The notes beneath the pieces were generated by a model. It made no database searches. It had not been told where the DNA came from and worked only from the letters and a program-made list of their open reading frames with translations. Positions 57,175 to 63,706 of a DNA stretch of 64,000 nt are shown here, piece by piece; within the stretch, counting starts at the first letter, position 1; each line of letters opens with the position of its first letter. The stretch comes from a virus: the IMG/VR virus record IMGVR_UViG_3300046501_000132, positions 106,685-170,684 of that record. One strand, 5' to 3'. The translations under genes were made by a program, and so were the position numbers.

Positions 57175-57393
57175 TTAGAACAGGCAATTCAGGATTTCAA
57201 ACACGTACTCCCCACCCTTCCGACCGTTCCGGAGTTTATCACGGTATTCGATCGCATCCGCCTTATCCGTAAAAGCGCAAGCCCGTTCGGAGTCGTCGGA
57301 GATAAACCCCGCGACCGTGACGAATTGGAATTCGCGTTGGTCAACTTCCGCCAGGGTCGGATAGCGAGGGGCGGCGATTACGGTATAGGACAT
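57175..57393 (-). CDS. Small hypothetical protein, 72 aa
   Basis: ATG 57393 with CGGAGTCC (MSYTVIAAPRYPTLAEVDQR). Beta-rich then helical (KADAIEYRDKLRNG). Unrecognised. Confidence 0.62.
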   Translation of the reverse strand: MSYTVIAAPRYPTLAEVDQREFQFVTVAGFISDDSERACAFTDKADAIEYRDKLRNGRKGGEYVFEILNCLF

Positions 57394-57406
57394 TTCAGGA
57401 CTCCGA

Positions 57407-57493
57407 TTAGAAGCAAGCCAGCGCGAACAGCGAACCAACGCACAGGACGCAGATCAGGGTACCAAACGCATTCACAAAGTCATTTCCGAACAT
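57407..57493 (-). CDS. Tiny membrane peptide, 28 aa
   Basis: MFGNDFVNAFGTLICVLCVG, then SLFALACF: one hydrophobic span with four Cys. Its leader CCGGAGTTTGAAA is the standard one of this region, and it is coupled to the 72-aa gene. Confidence 0.5.
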   Translation of the reverse strand: MFGNDFVNAFGTLICVLCVGSLFALACF

Positions 57494-57518
57494 TTTCAAA
57501 CTCCGGGGTTAATTCGAT

Positions 57519-57533
57519 CTAGACTCTAGTATA
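57519..57533 (-). promoter_or_regulatory. CTAGACTCTAG palindrome plus TATACT (copy 4)
   Basis: Upstream of the 28-aa peptide gene. Confidence 0.6.
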
Positions 57534-57580
57534 GCCGATAAATTGCGGCTTAGAGAATTGTCGACCAAACTATAGGGTTA

Positions 57581-57655
57581 TTAGGCGCGGGTAACGAAAG
57601 CGTAAATCGCCAGGATCAGGGCGGGCGAAAGGCAGATCAGCGTCGTCAGGGTCAT
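57581..57655 (-). CDS. Tiny membrane peptide, 24 aa
   Basis: MTLTTLICLSPALILAIYAF, then VTRA. A single span with its own promoter and the CCGGAGTAACGAA leader also used by the 58043 gene, so translation is likely. Confidence 0.5.
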   Translation of the reverse strand: MTLTTLICLSPALILAIYAFVTRA

Positions 57656-57681
57656 TTCGTTACTCCGGTATAAGAATTGAA

Positions 57682-57696
57682 CTAGACTCTAGTATA
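57682..57696 (-). promoter_or_regulatory. CTAGACTCTAG palindrome plus TATACT (copy 5)
   Basis: Followed by a leader almost identical to that of copy 6. Confidence 0.6.
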
Positions 57697-57797
57697 ACCG
57701 ATATTTCAAATTCACGTACTAGGGGAATACCCTATAGACGCAAAACCAAGTTTCAAGTTATACTAACCCAAACAGATTAATTTTCCGTGGACTTGGA

Positions 57798-57826
57798 AAT
57801 AAAAATCACGCCCCGAAGGGCGGATT
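57798..57826 (-). terminator. Intrinsic terminator
   Basis: CGCCC/GGGCG stem with TTTTTATTT on the minus strand, after the 70-aa gene. Confidence 0.75.
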
Positions 57827-57830
57827 CTTC

Positions 57831-58043
57831 TTAGAAATCGAGCGAATCAATCTCCGCTCCATCCGCACGAGCGAACTTAGCGAGGGTTTCGAACGAAGTA
57901 ACGAGACTTTCAAAAGCCAGCCGATAATCATTCGGAAACCGATAATTAGGCCGGCACGTGCCAATATAGACCGTATCCGATTGCAGGGCTTCAATCGCTT
58001 CCTTCAGAGCCTTCATCGAATTAGCAGTATTCACCAGGGACAT
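57831..58043 (-). CDS. Small helical protein, 70 aa
   Basis: Starts MSLVNTANSMKALKEAIEAL; helical with YIGTCRPNYRFPNDYRLAFE. Standard CGGAG leader. Confidence 0.63.
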   Translation of the reverse strand: MSLVNTANSMKALKEAIEALQSDTVYIGTCRPNYRFPNDYRLAFESLVTSFETLAKFARADGAEIDSLDF

Positions 58044-58069
58044 TTCGTTACTCCGGTATAAGAATTGAA

Positions 58070-58084
58070 CTAGACTCTAGTATA
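58070..58084 (-). promoter_or_regulatory. CTAGACTCTAG palindrome plus TATACT (copy 6)
   Basis: Drives the 70-aa gene. Confidence 0.6.
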
Positions 58085-58136
58085 ACGGAAATTCGCCAAC
58101 CGCGTACTAGGGCAAACCCTACTTCCCGTAACCACC

Positions 58137-58176
58137 TCCTATGTGAACCGGAGGTGTTTGGTCTAGTATAACTGAG
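58137..58176. repeat. Hairpin and GTTATACTA element (copy 1)
   Basis: CCACCTCC/GGAGGTG inverted repeat, then GTTTGG and TAGTATAACTGAG, matched at 58843-58866. Confidence 0.6.
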
Positions 58177-58193
58177 TTTTCAAAATAACGCGA

Positions 58194-58214
58194 GGGTTTC
58201 CAGGATCAAGACCG
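58194..58214. repeat. 21-bp direct repeat, copy 1
   Basis: Starts GGGTTTCCAGGATCAAGACC; second copy at 58884-58904. Confidence 0.75.
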
Positions 58215-58236
58215 ATAGACTAGGGAGCAAAGAAAA

Positions 58237-58257
58237 AGCCCCGTTCGCGCGGGGCTT
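58237..58257 (-). terminator. Intrinsic terminator
   Basis: AGCCCCG/CGGGGCT stem with TTTTTCTTT on the minus strand, after the 151-aa gene. Confidence 0.8.
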
Positions 58258-58280
58258 CGGAGTGATTCCGGGGGAGGGGC

Positions 58281-58736
58281 TTAGACTTCGAACTGATCCG
58301 CGTAATCGGTTTTGGCGATAAAATCTTCCACGGTCACATAGGTCGAATCGGCTTTATGCACGCCGACACAGATTTCGTCGGAGTATACCGCGATCACCGA
58401 GCCGTTCGAACCACGAGCCACGAAAACCGTCACGCCGTTAGCCAGTACCTTCACGCCCCCGGCCGGCAGACCCACATCAGCCGCCGCCGCCGCGAGAATT
58501 TGAAAGAATTCCGAACGGTTGATTTTGTGGGCGATAGCCGGGAATTCGGCATAGAGTCGGTTAGCCTCATCAGCGGCGCGGGCGGCCCAGGCTAGTTCAC
58601 CCCGCGTATAGAAACCGTTCATCGACACGGCCCACTCGCCTTCGTCGCGGATGTAGGTGAACGGCGAGTGGTCTTCTTGGAGGCGGGCGATACCGGCGTT
58701 GGAGAGGATTTGTTCGATAGTACGGTTGGCTTTCAT
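58281..58736 (-). CDS. Hypothetical protein, 151 aa
   Basis: ATG 58736 (MKANRTIEQILSNAGIARLQ). C-terminal beta region (GVKVLANGVTVFVARGSNGS) and central Ala-rich helix (QILAAAAADVGLPAG). Unrecognised. Confidence 0.65.
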   Translation of the reverse strand: MKANRTIEQILSNAGIARLQEDHSPFTYIRDEGEWAVSMNGFYTRGELAWAARAADEANRLYAEFPAIAHKINRSEFFQILAAAAADVGLPAGGVKVLANGVTVFVARGSNGSVIAVYSDEICVGVHKADSTYVTVEDFIAKTDYADQFEV

Positions 58737-58762
58737 TTTCGTTATCCGGTAGTAAGTTGTAG

Positions 58763-58778
58763 TAGAGTCTCTAGAATA
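58763..58778 (-). promoter_or_regulatory. Palindrome variant TAGAGTCTCTAG plus TATTCT
   Basis: Diverged relative of the CTAGACTCTAG module upstream of the 58736 gene. Confidence 0.45.
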
Positions 58779-58842
58779 GGCGGAATCGGCAAATTCGTCT
58801 ACTAGGGACAAACCCTAACAGGGGAACCCAGCTGTTTTGAAA

Positions 58843-58866
58843 GGTGTTTGGGGTAGTATAACTGAG
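58843..58866. repeat. GTTATACTA element (copy 2)
   Basis: GTGTTTGGGGTAGTATAACT, near-copy of the element at 58153-58176. Confidence 0.6.
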
Positions 58867-58883
58867 ATTTCAAGTTAGGGGAA

Positions 58884-58904
58884 GGGTTTCCAGGATCAAG
58901 ACCG
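58884..58904. repeat. 21-bp direct repeat, copy 2
   Basis: Identical to 58194-58214; both lie upstream (minus sense downstream) of a GCCCCG terminator. Confidence 0.75.
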
Positions 58905-58925
58905 CTAGGCGTCTAGAAAAAGAAA

Positions 58926-58945
58926 AAGCCCCGTTTCCGGGGCTT
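58926..58945 (-). terminator. Intrinsic terminator
   Basis: AGCCCCG/CGGGGCT stem, T-run on the minus strand. Confidence 0.8.
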
Positions 58946-58967
58946 CAGGAGGGGGAGAACCGCGCGT

Positions 58968-59228
58968 TTAGCCGATTACGTTAATCCCCGCGCCTAGGGC
59001 GATACTGAGGACTTCCGACTGAACTTGATGACGAATCGCGTAGATGACCGGGAAGAACCGACCGTCTTTCCCCGCGAGGATAGCGAGGCAGAAGCCAATA
59101 TTCCCCGCGTTTTCGAGCGAGATTCCGACGGCGGCGAGGCGCTTATACGCGGCTTTCTCCGCATTCTCATAGGTCGCGTAGGTCTTCACAGCTTCAATAT
59201 CGCGGCGGATAAAGGTAGCAACGGTCAT
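58968..59228 (-). CDS. Hypothetical protein, 86 aa
   Basis: MTVATFIRRDIEAVKTYATY from ATG 59228 (CGGAG upstream; ATG 59234 also possible). Alpha/beta, Ala-rich. Unrecognised. Confidence 0.63.
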   Translation of the reverse strand: MTVATFIRRDIEAVKTYATYENAEKAAYKRLAAVGISLENAGNIGFCLAILAGKDGRFFPVIYAIRHQVQSEVLSIALGAGINVIG

Positions 59229-59266
59229 TTTCATTTTCTCCGGTAGTAGGGTATTAGGAGGGGATT

Positions 59267-59416
59267 TTAGAGATAGCCGCGAGAAAAGGCGAACGAGCGG
59301 ACGCGGGAATCGTCCGACTCAATCCACCCATTCGAGCCGCCCTCATCGCGTTCAATCCGACCGTCCCAGGTCACGCGGTATTTCCGGCCAGCGTACATAA
59401 ATTCAATCGCGTTCAT
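59267..59416 (-). CDS. Small beta-rich protein, 49 aa
   Basis: MNAIEFMYAGRKYRVTWDGR, then GGSNGWIESDDSRVRS. TTGGAGATTGGGG leader. Own palindrome-type promoter. Confidence 0.6.
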   Translation of the reverse strand: MNAIEFMYAGRKYRVTWDGRIERDEGGSNGWIESDDSRVRSFAFSRGYL

Positions 59417-59440
59417 CCCCAATCTCCAATAACGTTTTAG

Positions 59441-59455
59441 CTAGACTCTAGTATA
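59441..59455 (-). promoter_or_regulatory. CTAGACTCTAG palindrome plus TATACT (copy 7)
   Basis: Last copy; marks the right end of the early small-gene array. Confidence 0.6.
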
Positions 59456-59984
59456 GCCCGGATTACAAGATTCAGGGGCGATTACTATAACTTTTTTTAT
59501 TAGGACAAACCCTAATACATACCGGACTTTAACCCGCGAATCTATGCTAATGCGTCTAGAATGTGATCTAAGCGATTTTCGGCCCTAGACGTATCTACCC
59601 TTGAGGTGCCTGTTTATATCCTTATCTATGAGCTAATAGAGCCTATACGACGATTAACCCTAGAGAACCCGTAGAACCGTATAGGACGAGAAAGAACCGT
59701 GCTCTATAGGGCTTCGCTATATAAGAAAGCCGATAGGTTCAAGACACTCCCGCTTCCCGTAAAGCCTATTAGAGTCCTACCGGCCTATAGGGGGAATTCG
59801 GGGCGTGGAATAACAGAGTAAGTGCGTACTAACTTTGTTCGGTGATATATAACCGTATAGGATCGCGCTATCATTCGCCTAAATATGATATGTTTTGCCT
59901 ATATGTGTAGTGATAGATTTTGACGATGCGAGCACGATTGTGATAGGCAAAACCTTGATAGGACGTGGCTATGCTCTCTTATTT

Positions 59985-60008
59985 GCTATAGGATGAGCCT
60001 ATGAATAG
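59985..60008 (+). repeat. Iterated element (copy 1)
   Basis: GCTATAGGATGAGCCTATGA..., 21 of 24 positions identical to 60070-60093. Confidence 0.65.
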
Positions 60009-60069
60009 ATTGTGACTATGAGACTTGTGTTGTTGATAGGCAATAGTGAGCATCTATCACACCTATTGT

Positions 60070-60093
60070 GCAATAGGATATGCCTATGAATAG
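60070..60093 (+). repeat. Iterated element (copy 2)
   Basis: GCAATAGGATATGCCTATGA..., ends in the same AATAG as copy 1. Confidence 0.65.
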
Positions 60094-60153
60094 CAAAATT
60101 CTATCGGAACACATCAGCAATAGTGTTTAGCCTAGGGCTATTGTCTAGTCCTC

Positions 60154-60177
60154 CGTATAGGGAATGACTATGAACAC
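60154..60177 (+). repeat. Iterated element (copy 3)
   Basis: CGTATAGGGAATGACTATGA..., same architecture; spaced about 85 bp from copy 2. Confidence 0.55.
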
Positions 60178-60253
60178 ACGATAGCGAAAACCTTTCAATT
60201 GGGCTCTAGGGATAGACACATGGCCTATGGCCGGTCGTCTCCCGATAACCATT

Positions 60254-60275
60254 GCCTATTAGGGAAAAGCTATGG
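60254..60275 (+). repeat. Iterated element (copy 4)
   Basis: GCCTATTAGGGAAAAGCTAT..., with GGG following. Confidence 0.5.
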
Positions 60276-60651
60276 GATCTGCATTGGGATAGCCTAGAGC
60301 TATATTGAACCATCTACTATAGATCGCAAGAAAAGTAAAGGGTTTCACAAAAATATTCCTATATACCGAATCCCTATAGAAAACGTGAATCCTTATCCTC
60401 CATGGAAATAGCTCATTTAAGCTGTTTTTCACGTTTTAGCTACTACCCCCTAGACCACGGTGCGTTTGTCGAGCTACTGGGTTCTGGTCATAGGACCGTG
60501 CTAGCAGTGCTCTAAGCCTAGGCAGAGTCATTCCCCATAGGGGTATAGCCTCGCCTAGCGAACTTCGCCCCGTAGCTCATCCTATAGGGTTATAGCTCAT
60601 TATTGTCCCTGCCTATAGGGAAGCGTATGTGATAGGGAGAATTATCTTTAC

Positions 60652-60680
60652 TTTCCTATAGGGATAGGCTTGTGTATAAT
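60652..60680 (+). promoter_or_regulatory. Promoter-like sequence in the non-coding region
   Basis: TTTCCT-17-TATAAT, with TTTACT five bases further upstream. Confidence 0.45.
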
Positions 60681-60772
60681 ACCCATATACCCGAAGGGGA
60701 TATGGATCAATGTACCCTAGTACGATGCAAGGTTATTCTAAAGTCTAATCGTATCATTCTATCAAGTCATTC

Positions 60773-60796
60773 GTCCTATAGGGGAAAGCTATGGGA
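60773..60796 (+). repeat. Iterated element (copy 5)
   Basis: GTCCTATAGGGGAAAGCTAT..., close to copy 4. Confidence 0.5.
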
Positions 60797-61096
60797 GGGT
60801 CATTAGTATTACCTATAGGGAGAACCAATGCAATAGTCAGGCACGATCACCTGGGCTGTGTAGAGCAGTGGATACATCTATCAAGATCGTGTGGGGAATA
60901 GGCAATGTTAATGCAGGGCGTGAAGCGGGGATAGCTTTGGCCTATGGGGCTGTGGGATGCGATTGGAAAATGTAACTAGACTTTTGGTTGAATGTCGTAT
61001 AGGGAGAATTGCGGGCTCCCGAAGGGGGTGGGCGTAACCATCACAGTTTATGTTTAATCACCATCAATCAGGATAACCTTGGAAAATAAATTGTGT

Positions 61097-61180
61097 GGGG
61101 GGGGGTATATGTGGAAAAAATTTGGACCCCCACCCCCTATGAAATAAAAACACCAGGCCGGGGGTATATGTGCAAAAATT
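61097..61180 (+). repeat. G-tract direct repeat pair
   Basis: Nine consecutive G at 61097-61105 followed by TATATGTGGAAAAA; second copy GGGGGTATATGTGCAAAAA at 61160-61178. Unusual for this genome. Confidence 0.7.
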
Positions 61181-61204
61181 CTGAGGGGTGGGTACTACAG
61201 GCAT

Positions 61205-61375
61205 CTACAGATGTCGTTGTTTATTATACAAGATACCATCACTCTTTCTATACCAAATAAATGGGCCGTCTGGATCTTCTCTATCTACGACAAACACTGA
61301 TTTATATGTCAATAACGCACTATGTCCTTCCCTCGTCTTGAAATATCCTAGATCATCAAAGATATGCTCAATCAA
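61205..61375 (-). CDS. Small hypothetical protein, 56 aa
   Basis: TTG start in a TTGA overlap with the upstream stop, GAGGGG five bases before it. Reads MIEHIFDDLGYFKTREGHSA, then VVDREDPDGPFIWYRKSDG. Coding pattern clear although the start is not ATG. Confidence 0.6.
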   Translation of the reverse strand: MIEHIFDDLGYFKTREGHSALLTYKSVFVVDREDPDGPFIWYRKSDGILYNKQRHL

Positions 61376-61668
61376 TTCAACCCCTCTAGAACCTCTTTCA
61401 ATCCTGTAGTGTCAATATACCAAGTTCCATATTGTAGTCGATACAATACTGCTTCCTTGGAAGTTTCTTCCTCGCTCCACTGTCCCTCTAGACCGTAACA
61501 AGAACAATGTGATCCGTTACACTCATACAACTGACCGTCTTTGAGATAGAGAGTGAATGCATGCCCCTCATATTTGGCATACTCATAGCAATGGAACAAG
61601 ACCGTAATCCCTTCCACCTGCTCGTCCGTCAATACCCAATCACTCTTTACCTGTTCCAATAGATTCAT
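61372..61668 (-). CDS. Hypothetical Cys-containing protein, 98 aa
   Basis: Starts MNLLEQVKSDWVLTDEQVEG; centre LYECNGSHCSCYGLEGQWSE, a motif I recall from other phage proteins of unknown function. Overlaps the upstream gene. Confidence 0.7.
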   Translation of the reverse strand: MNLLEQVKSDWVLTDEQVEGITVLFHCYEYAKYEGHAFTLYLKDGQLYECNGSHCSCYGLEGQWSEEETSKEAVLYRLQYGTWYIDTTGLKEVLEGLN

Positions 61669-61846
61669 ATTCCCTCTCTAATCTGATCCTATGATTCAAT
61701 ACTCTCCGAGCGTGACGATGCTCTATCTTCTTATCCCTTGAACGCGCTCTCTTACTACGATTGTTCCTATAGGTCTCATTGGGGTAAATATCATGCCCGG
61801 GACAACACCAACCTGGCTCTGTTACCGTTAGAATCTCACGTCTCAT
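61640..61846 (-). CDS. Small basic protein, 68 aa
   Basis: MRREILTVTEPGWCCPGHDI, then a strongly basic helix (SKRARSRDKKIEHRHARR). Cys pair may bind metal. Possible nucleic-acid binding. Confidence 0.6.
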   Translation of the reverse strand: MRREILTVTEPGWCCPGHDIYPNETYRNNRSKRARSRDKKIEHRHARRVLNHRIRLEREYESIGTGKE

Positions 61847-61898
61847 ATTCGTGTCTCAGGATACTCGCACACCCCATATCGGGTGGTATAGACGATCT

Positions 61899-62075
61899 TC
61901 ACTTTGCCATTTCTCCGATCTCACGCGCGCACGGAAGACAAATATGTATGTTCATTCCCCGATTCCGATAGCTATACCAAGACACCATAGTCTGTCCCTT
62001 CTCAATCGGCTTATCACAACACCGACAAAAAGCAACTCGTTCGGCGGCTCGAACCTCTGCACCAAATGTGTCCAT
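61899..62075 (-). CDS. Zinc-binding protein, 58 aa
   Basis: ATG 62075 overlaps the upstream stop (TAATG). FCRCCDKPIEKGQ and HICLPCAREIG give two CxxC knuckles, a LIM/treble-clef-like arrangement. Confidence 0.7.
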   Translation of the reverse strand: MDTFGAEVRAAERVAFCRCCDKPIEKGQTMVSWYSYRNRGMNIHICLPCAREIGEMAK

Positions 62076-62560
62076 TATAGTGTCGCGTAACGAATCTTGA
62101 AACACCACATAGGATTGAACGAGTCTTTACCAATACTTCGATACCGTTCCACCTTCATAAATGCAACCGCCTTTGGTTTGAACTTACTGAAGTTGTCATA
62201 GAATTGTTCATAGTATCCATTGGCAGTCGCTTCCTCACCACCCGGTCCTAGGCGATACTTCTCACCCGGAGTGTAAAGACCGCGAGATACAGCAGTCAGC
62301 TGCCCTTCTTCACGATTCTCTACCGGAAGTTTCATATCATCCAAAAGATGGATGCCGAGATTCTTCACAGCCAACTTGAACGCTCGTTCCACGTCCGTCT
62401 GGGTGTAGTCGTAAACGGTTGGATCAGATTGAAGTGCATGAACAACCTGATGCTCAATGGATTGTGCGAACTTCAGTAGTTCATTTTCATTCAGCAAGGT
62501 CACTACAATCCCAGCGGCCTGGGCCGTCGACATAATGCTGTGTTTCTCAAAAATACTCAT
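62075..62560 (-). CDS. Hypothetical protein, 161 aa
   Basis: Starts MSIFEKHSIMSTAQAAGIVV; helical. TGA overlap with the upstream gene (ATGA). Unrecognised. Confidence 0.66.
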   Translation of the reverse strand: MSIFEKHSIMSTAQAAGIVVTLLNENELLKFAQSIEHQVVHALQSDPTVYDYTQTDVERAFKLAVKNLGIHLLDDMKLPVENREEGQLTAVSRGLYTPGEKYRLGPGGEEATANGYYEQFYDNFSKFKPKAVAFMKVERYRSIGKDSFNPMWCFKIRYATL

Positions 62561-62748
62561 TCCATATCCTCCGGCTTGGGGTACTCATACCCCTCTGCTG
62601 TGTTCAGCAAATAACAAATCCGTTGTGCGTCTTTAGGACTATCACAACGACAAATCTCACGGCCCTGTCCTTCAAATGATGTGTCGATGATGAGATTCCA
62701 CAGAGGCGACCTCACCGGCATATACTTGACCGGGACGGCATCAGTCAT
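62557..62748 (-). CDS. Hypothetical protein, 63 aa
   Basis: ATG 62748 inside the end of the 72-aa gene, GAGGAAG upstream (MTDAVPVKYMPVRSPLWNLI). Short alpha/beta protein. Confidence 0.6.
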   Translation of the reverse strand: MTDAVPVKYMPVRSPLWNLIIDTSFEGQGREICRCDSPKDAQRICYLLNTAEGYEYPKPEDME

Positions 62749-62959
62749 CATCTTCCTCACGATACATACGTTGGGCTTCTTCAATACCTTCCCAATTATC
62801 AACACCTGCGTCCTCTAGACAAGAGAGCCAATGTAGCTGATCTTCATTCTTGTCCAACTTATCTGCTGCCTCTTGCAGCAGTGGAATAATATTGGCCAGA
62901 TGCATCGGTGTGCGACGCAGTTCCTGAATTACATCACGTAGTTTTTCTTGAATCGACAT
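62741..62959 (-). CDS. Helical protein, 72 aa
   Basis: MSIQEKLRDVIQELRRTPMH; amphipathic helices, acidic tail (REEDDD). Overlaps the following start. Confidence 0.62.
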   Translation of the reverse strand: MSIQEKLRDVIQELRRTPMHLANIIPLLQEAADKLDKNEDQLHWLSCLEDAGVDNWEGIEEAQRMYREEDDD

Positions 62960-62965
62960 ATCTGG

Positions 62966-63484
62966 TTAGTTTCCTTCAAAATCATTAATCCAAAATTGAT
63001 GACGAATGTGCATTAGCGCTTTACCCAGGAGATTCAGACCTCTCCAATTCTTACGGTTAAGCGCACGTTCATCATCCGGTGCAAGACCAATGCCCCAGAC
63101 CTTATCCACAGGCGAGGCTTCAACAATCTCGTTAGGATATGTGGCGATCAGTGCATCCTTAAGTCTCTGGCACTGTTCAAACTTTGCTTGAACAGCTTCA
63201 ATCATACACCAATAGCGTTTCTGTTCCCAAACCTTTTCATCAAAATTTGGAATACCAGCACGGCCAAATCGCTTGGCATGATAGGGAGACATCTTCGAAA
63301 TCTCACGCAAAATCTCCGGGCCTGTCCCGAAAGTCTTTGCCTTCAATGCGATAAACAATCCCTCACTATGGTCGTACTCTAGGCCATCCGCCGTCCGAAT
63401 CTTCAGATCATCATCCTCATACCAATTGGAGTAGATACTATCATTCTGCCAAAACAGAATCATTCCATTCTTTTCAACTTGCAT
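62966..63484 (-). CDS. NADAR-domain protein (YbiA/RibX-like), 172 aa
   Basis: ATG 63484 overlaps the upstream gene end. Shows the NADAR pattern: ILFWQNDSIYSNWYEDDD near the start, FIALKAKTFGTG, KRFGRAGIPN, CMIEAVQAKFEQC, IVEASPVDKVWGIGLA and the closing NWRGLNLLGKALMHIR. Family members cleave N-glycosidic bonds on riboflavin intermediates or ADP-ribose-modified substrates. In a phage it may counter host ADP-ribosylation or NAD-based defence. Confidence 0.85.
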   Translation of the reverse strand: MQVEKNGMILFWQNDSIYSNWYEDDDLKIRTADGLEYDHSEGLFIALKAKTFGTGPEILREISKMSPYHAKRFGRAGIPNFDEKVWEQKRYWCMIEAVQAKFEQCQRLKDALIATYPNEIVEASPVDKVWGIGLAPDDERALNRKNWRGLNLLGKALMHIRHQFWINDFEGN

Positions 63485-63680
63485 CGTATTCGATATACAT
63501 ATTATTGTCTTCAACAATCGTCATTACGACTGTCGCGCCACCAACACGATCTGCAATCAAATCTACAGCCTCATCTTGCGTATCTCGATTCCCAAGAAAC
63601 TTGTCCATTCCTAGGGAATTCGCCGCGCGCTGTACGGCATCAAACGATCCATCGTGTCTTTTATACAAACGGAAAAACAT
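63474..63680 (-). CDS. Hypothetical protein, 68 aa
   Basis: ATG 63680 with AAAGGATATACCA (MFFRLYKRHDGSFDAVQRAA). Coupled to the NADAR gene. Unrecognised. Confidence 0.63.
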   Translation of the reverse strand: MFFRLYKRHDGSFDAVQRAANSLGMDKFLGNRDTQDEAVDLIADRVGGATVVMTIVEDNNMYIEYDAS

Positions 63681-63706
63681 TGGTATATCCTTTGCGCTGG
63701 CGCGCA

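Larger units (their letters stand above)
59460..61200. other. Long non-coding region with iterated CTATAGG / CTATGRR elements
   Basis: About 1.7 kb without a credible gene on either strand. It is crowded with words such as CCTATAGGG, GTATAGGG and AGCTATGGG, often paired about 12 bp apart in the form TATAGGR-N5-CTATGRR. Contains the hairpin CCATAT/ATATGG at 60683-60705 and a TTTCCT-17-TATAAT promoter-like sequence at 60652-60680. Candidates: replication origin, packaging or recombination site, or a cluster of regulatory RNAs. Confidence 0.6.

Noticed and set aside
59460-61200. CRISPR array
   Set aside because: Repeats are short, imperfect and irregularly spaced, without conserved 25-35-bp repeats or unique spacers, and no cas genes are present.
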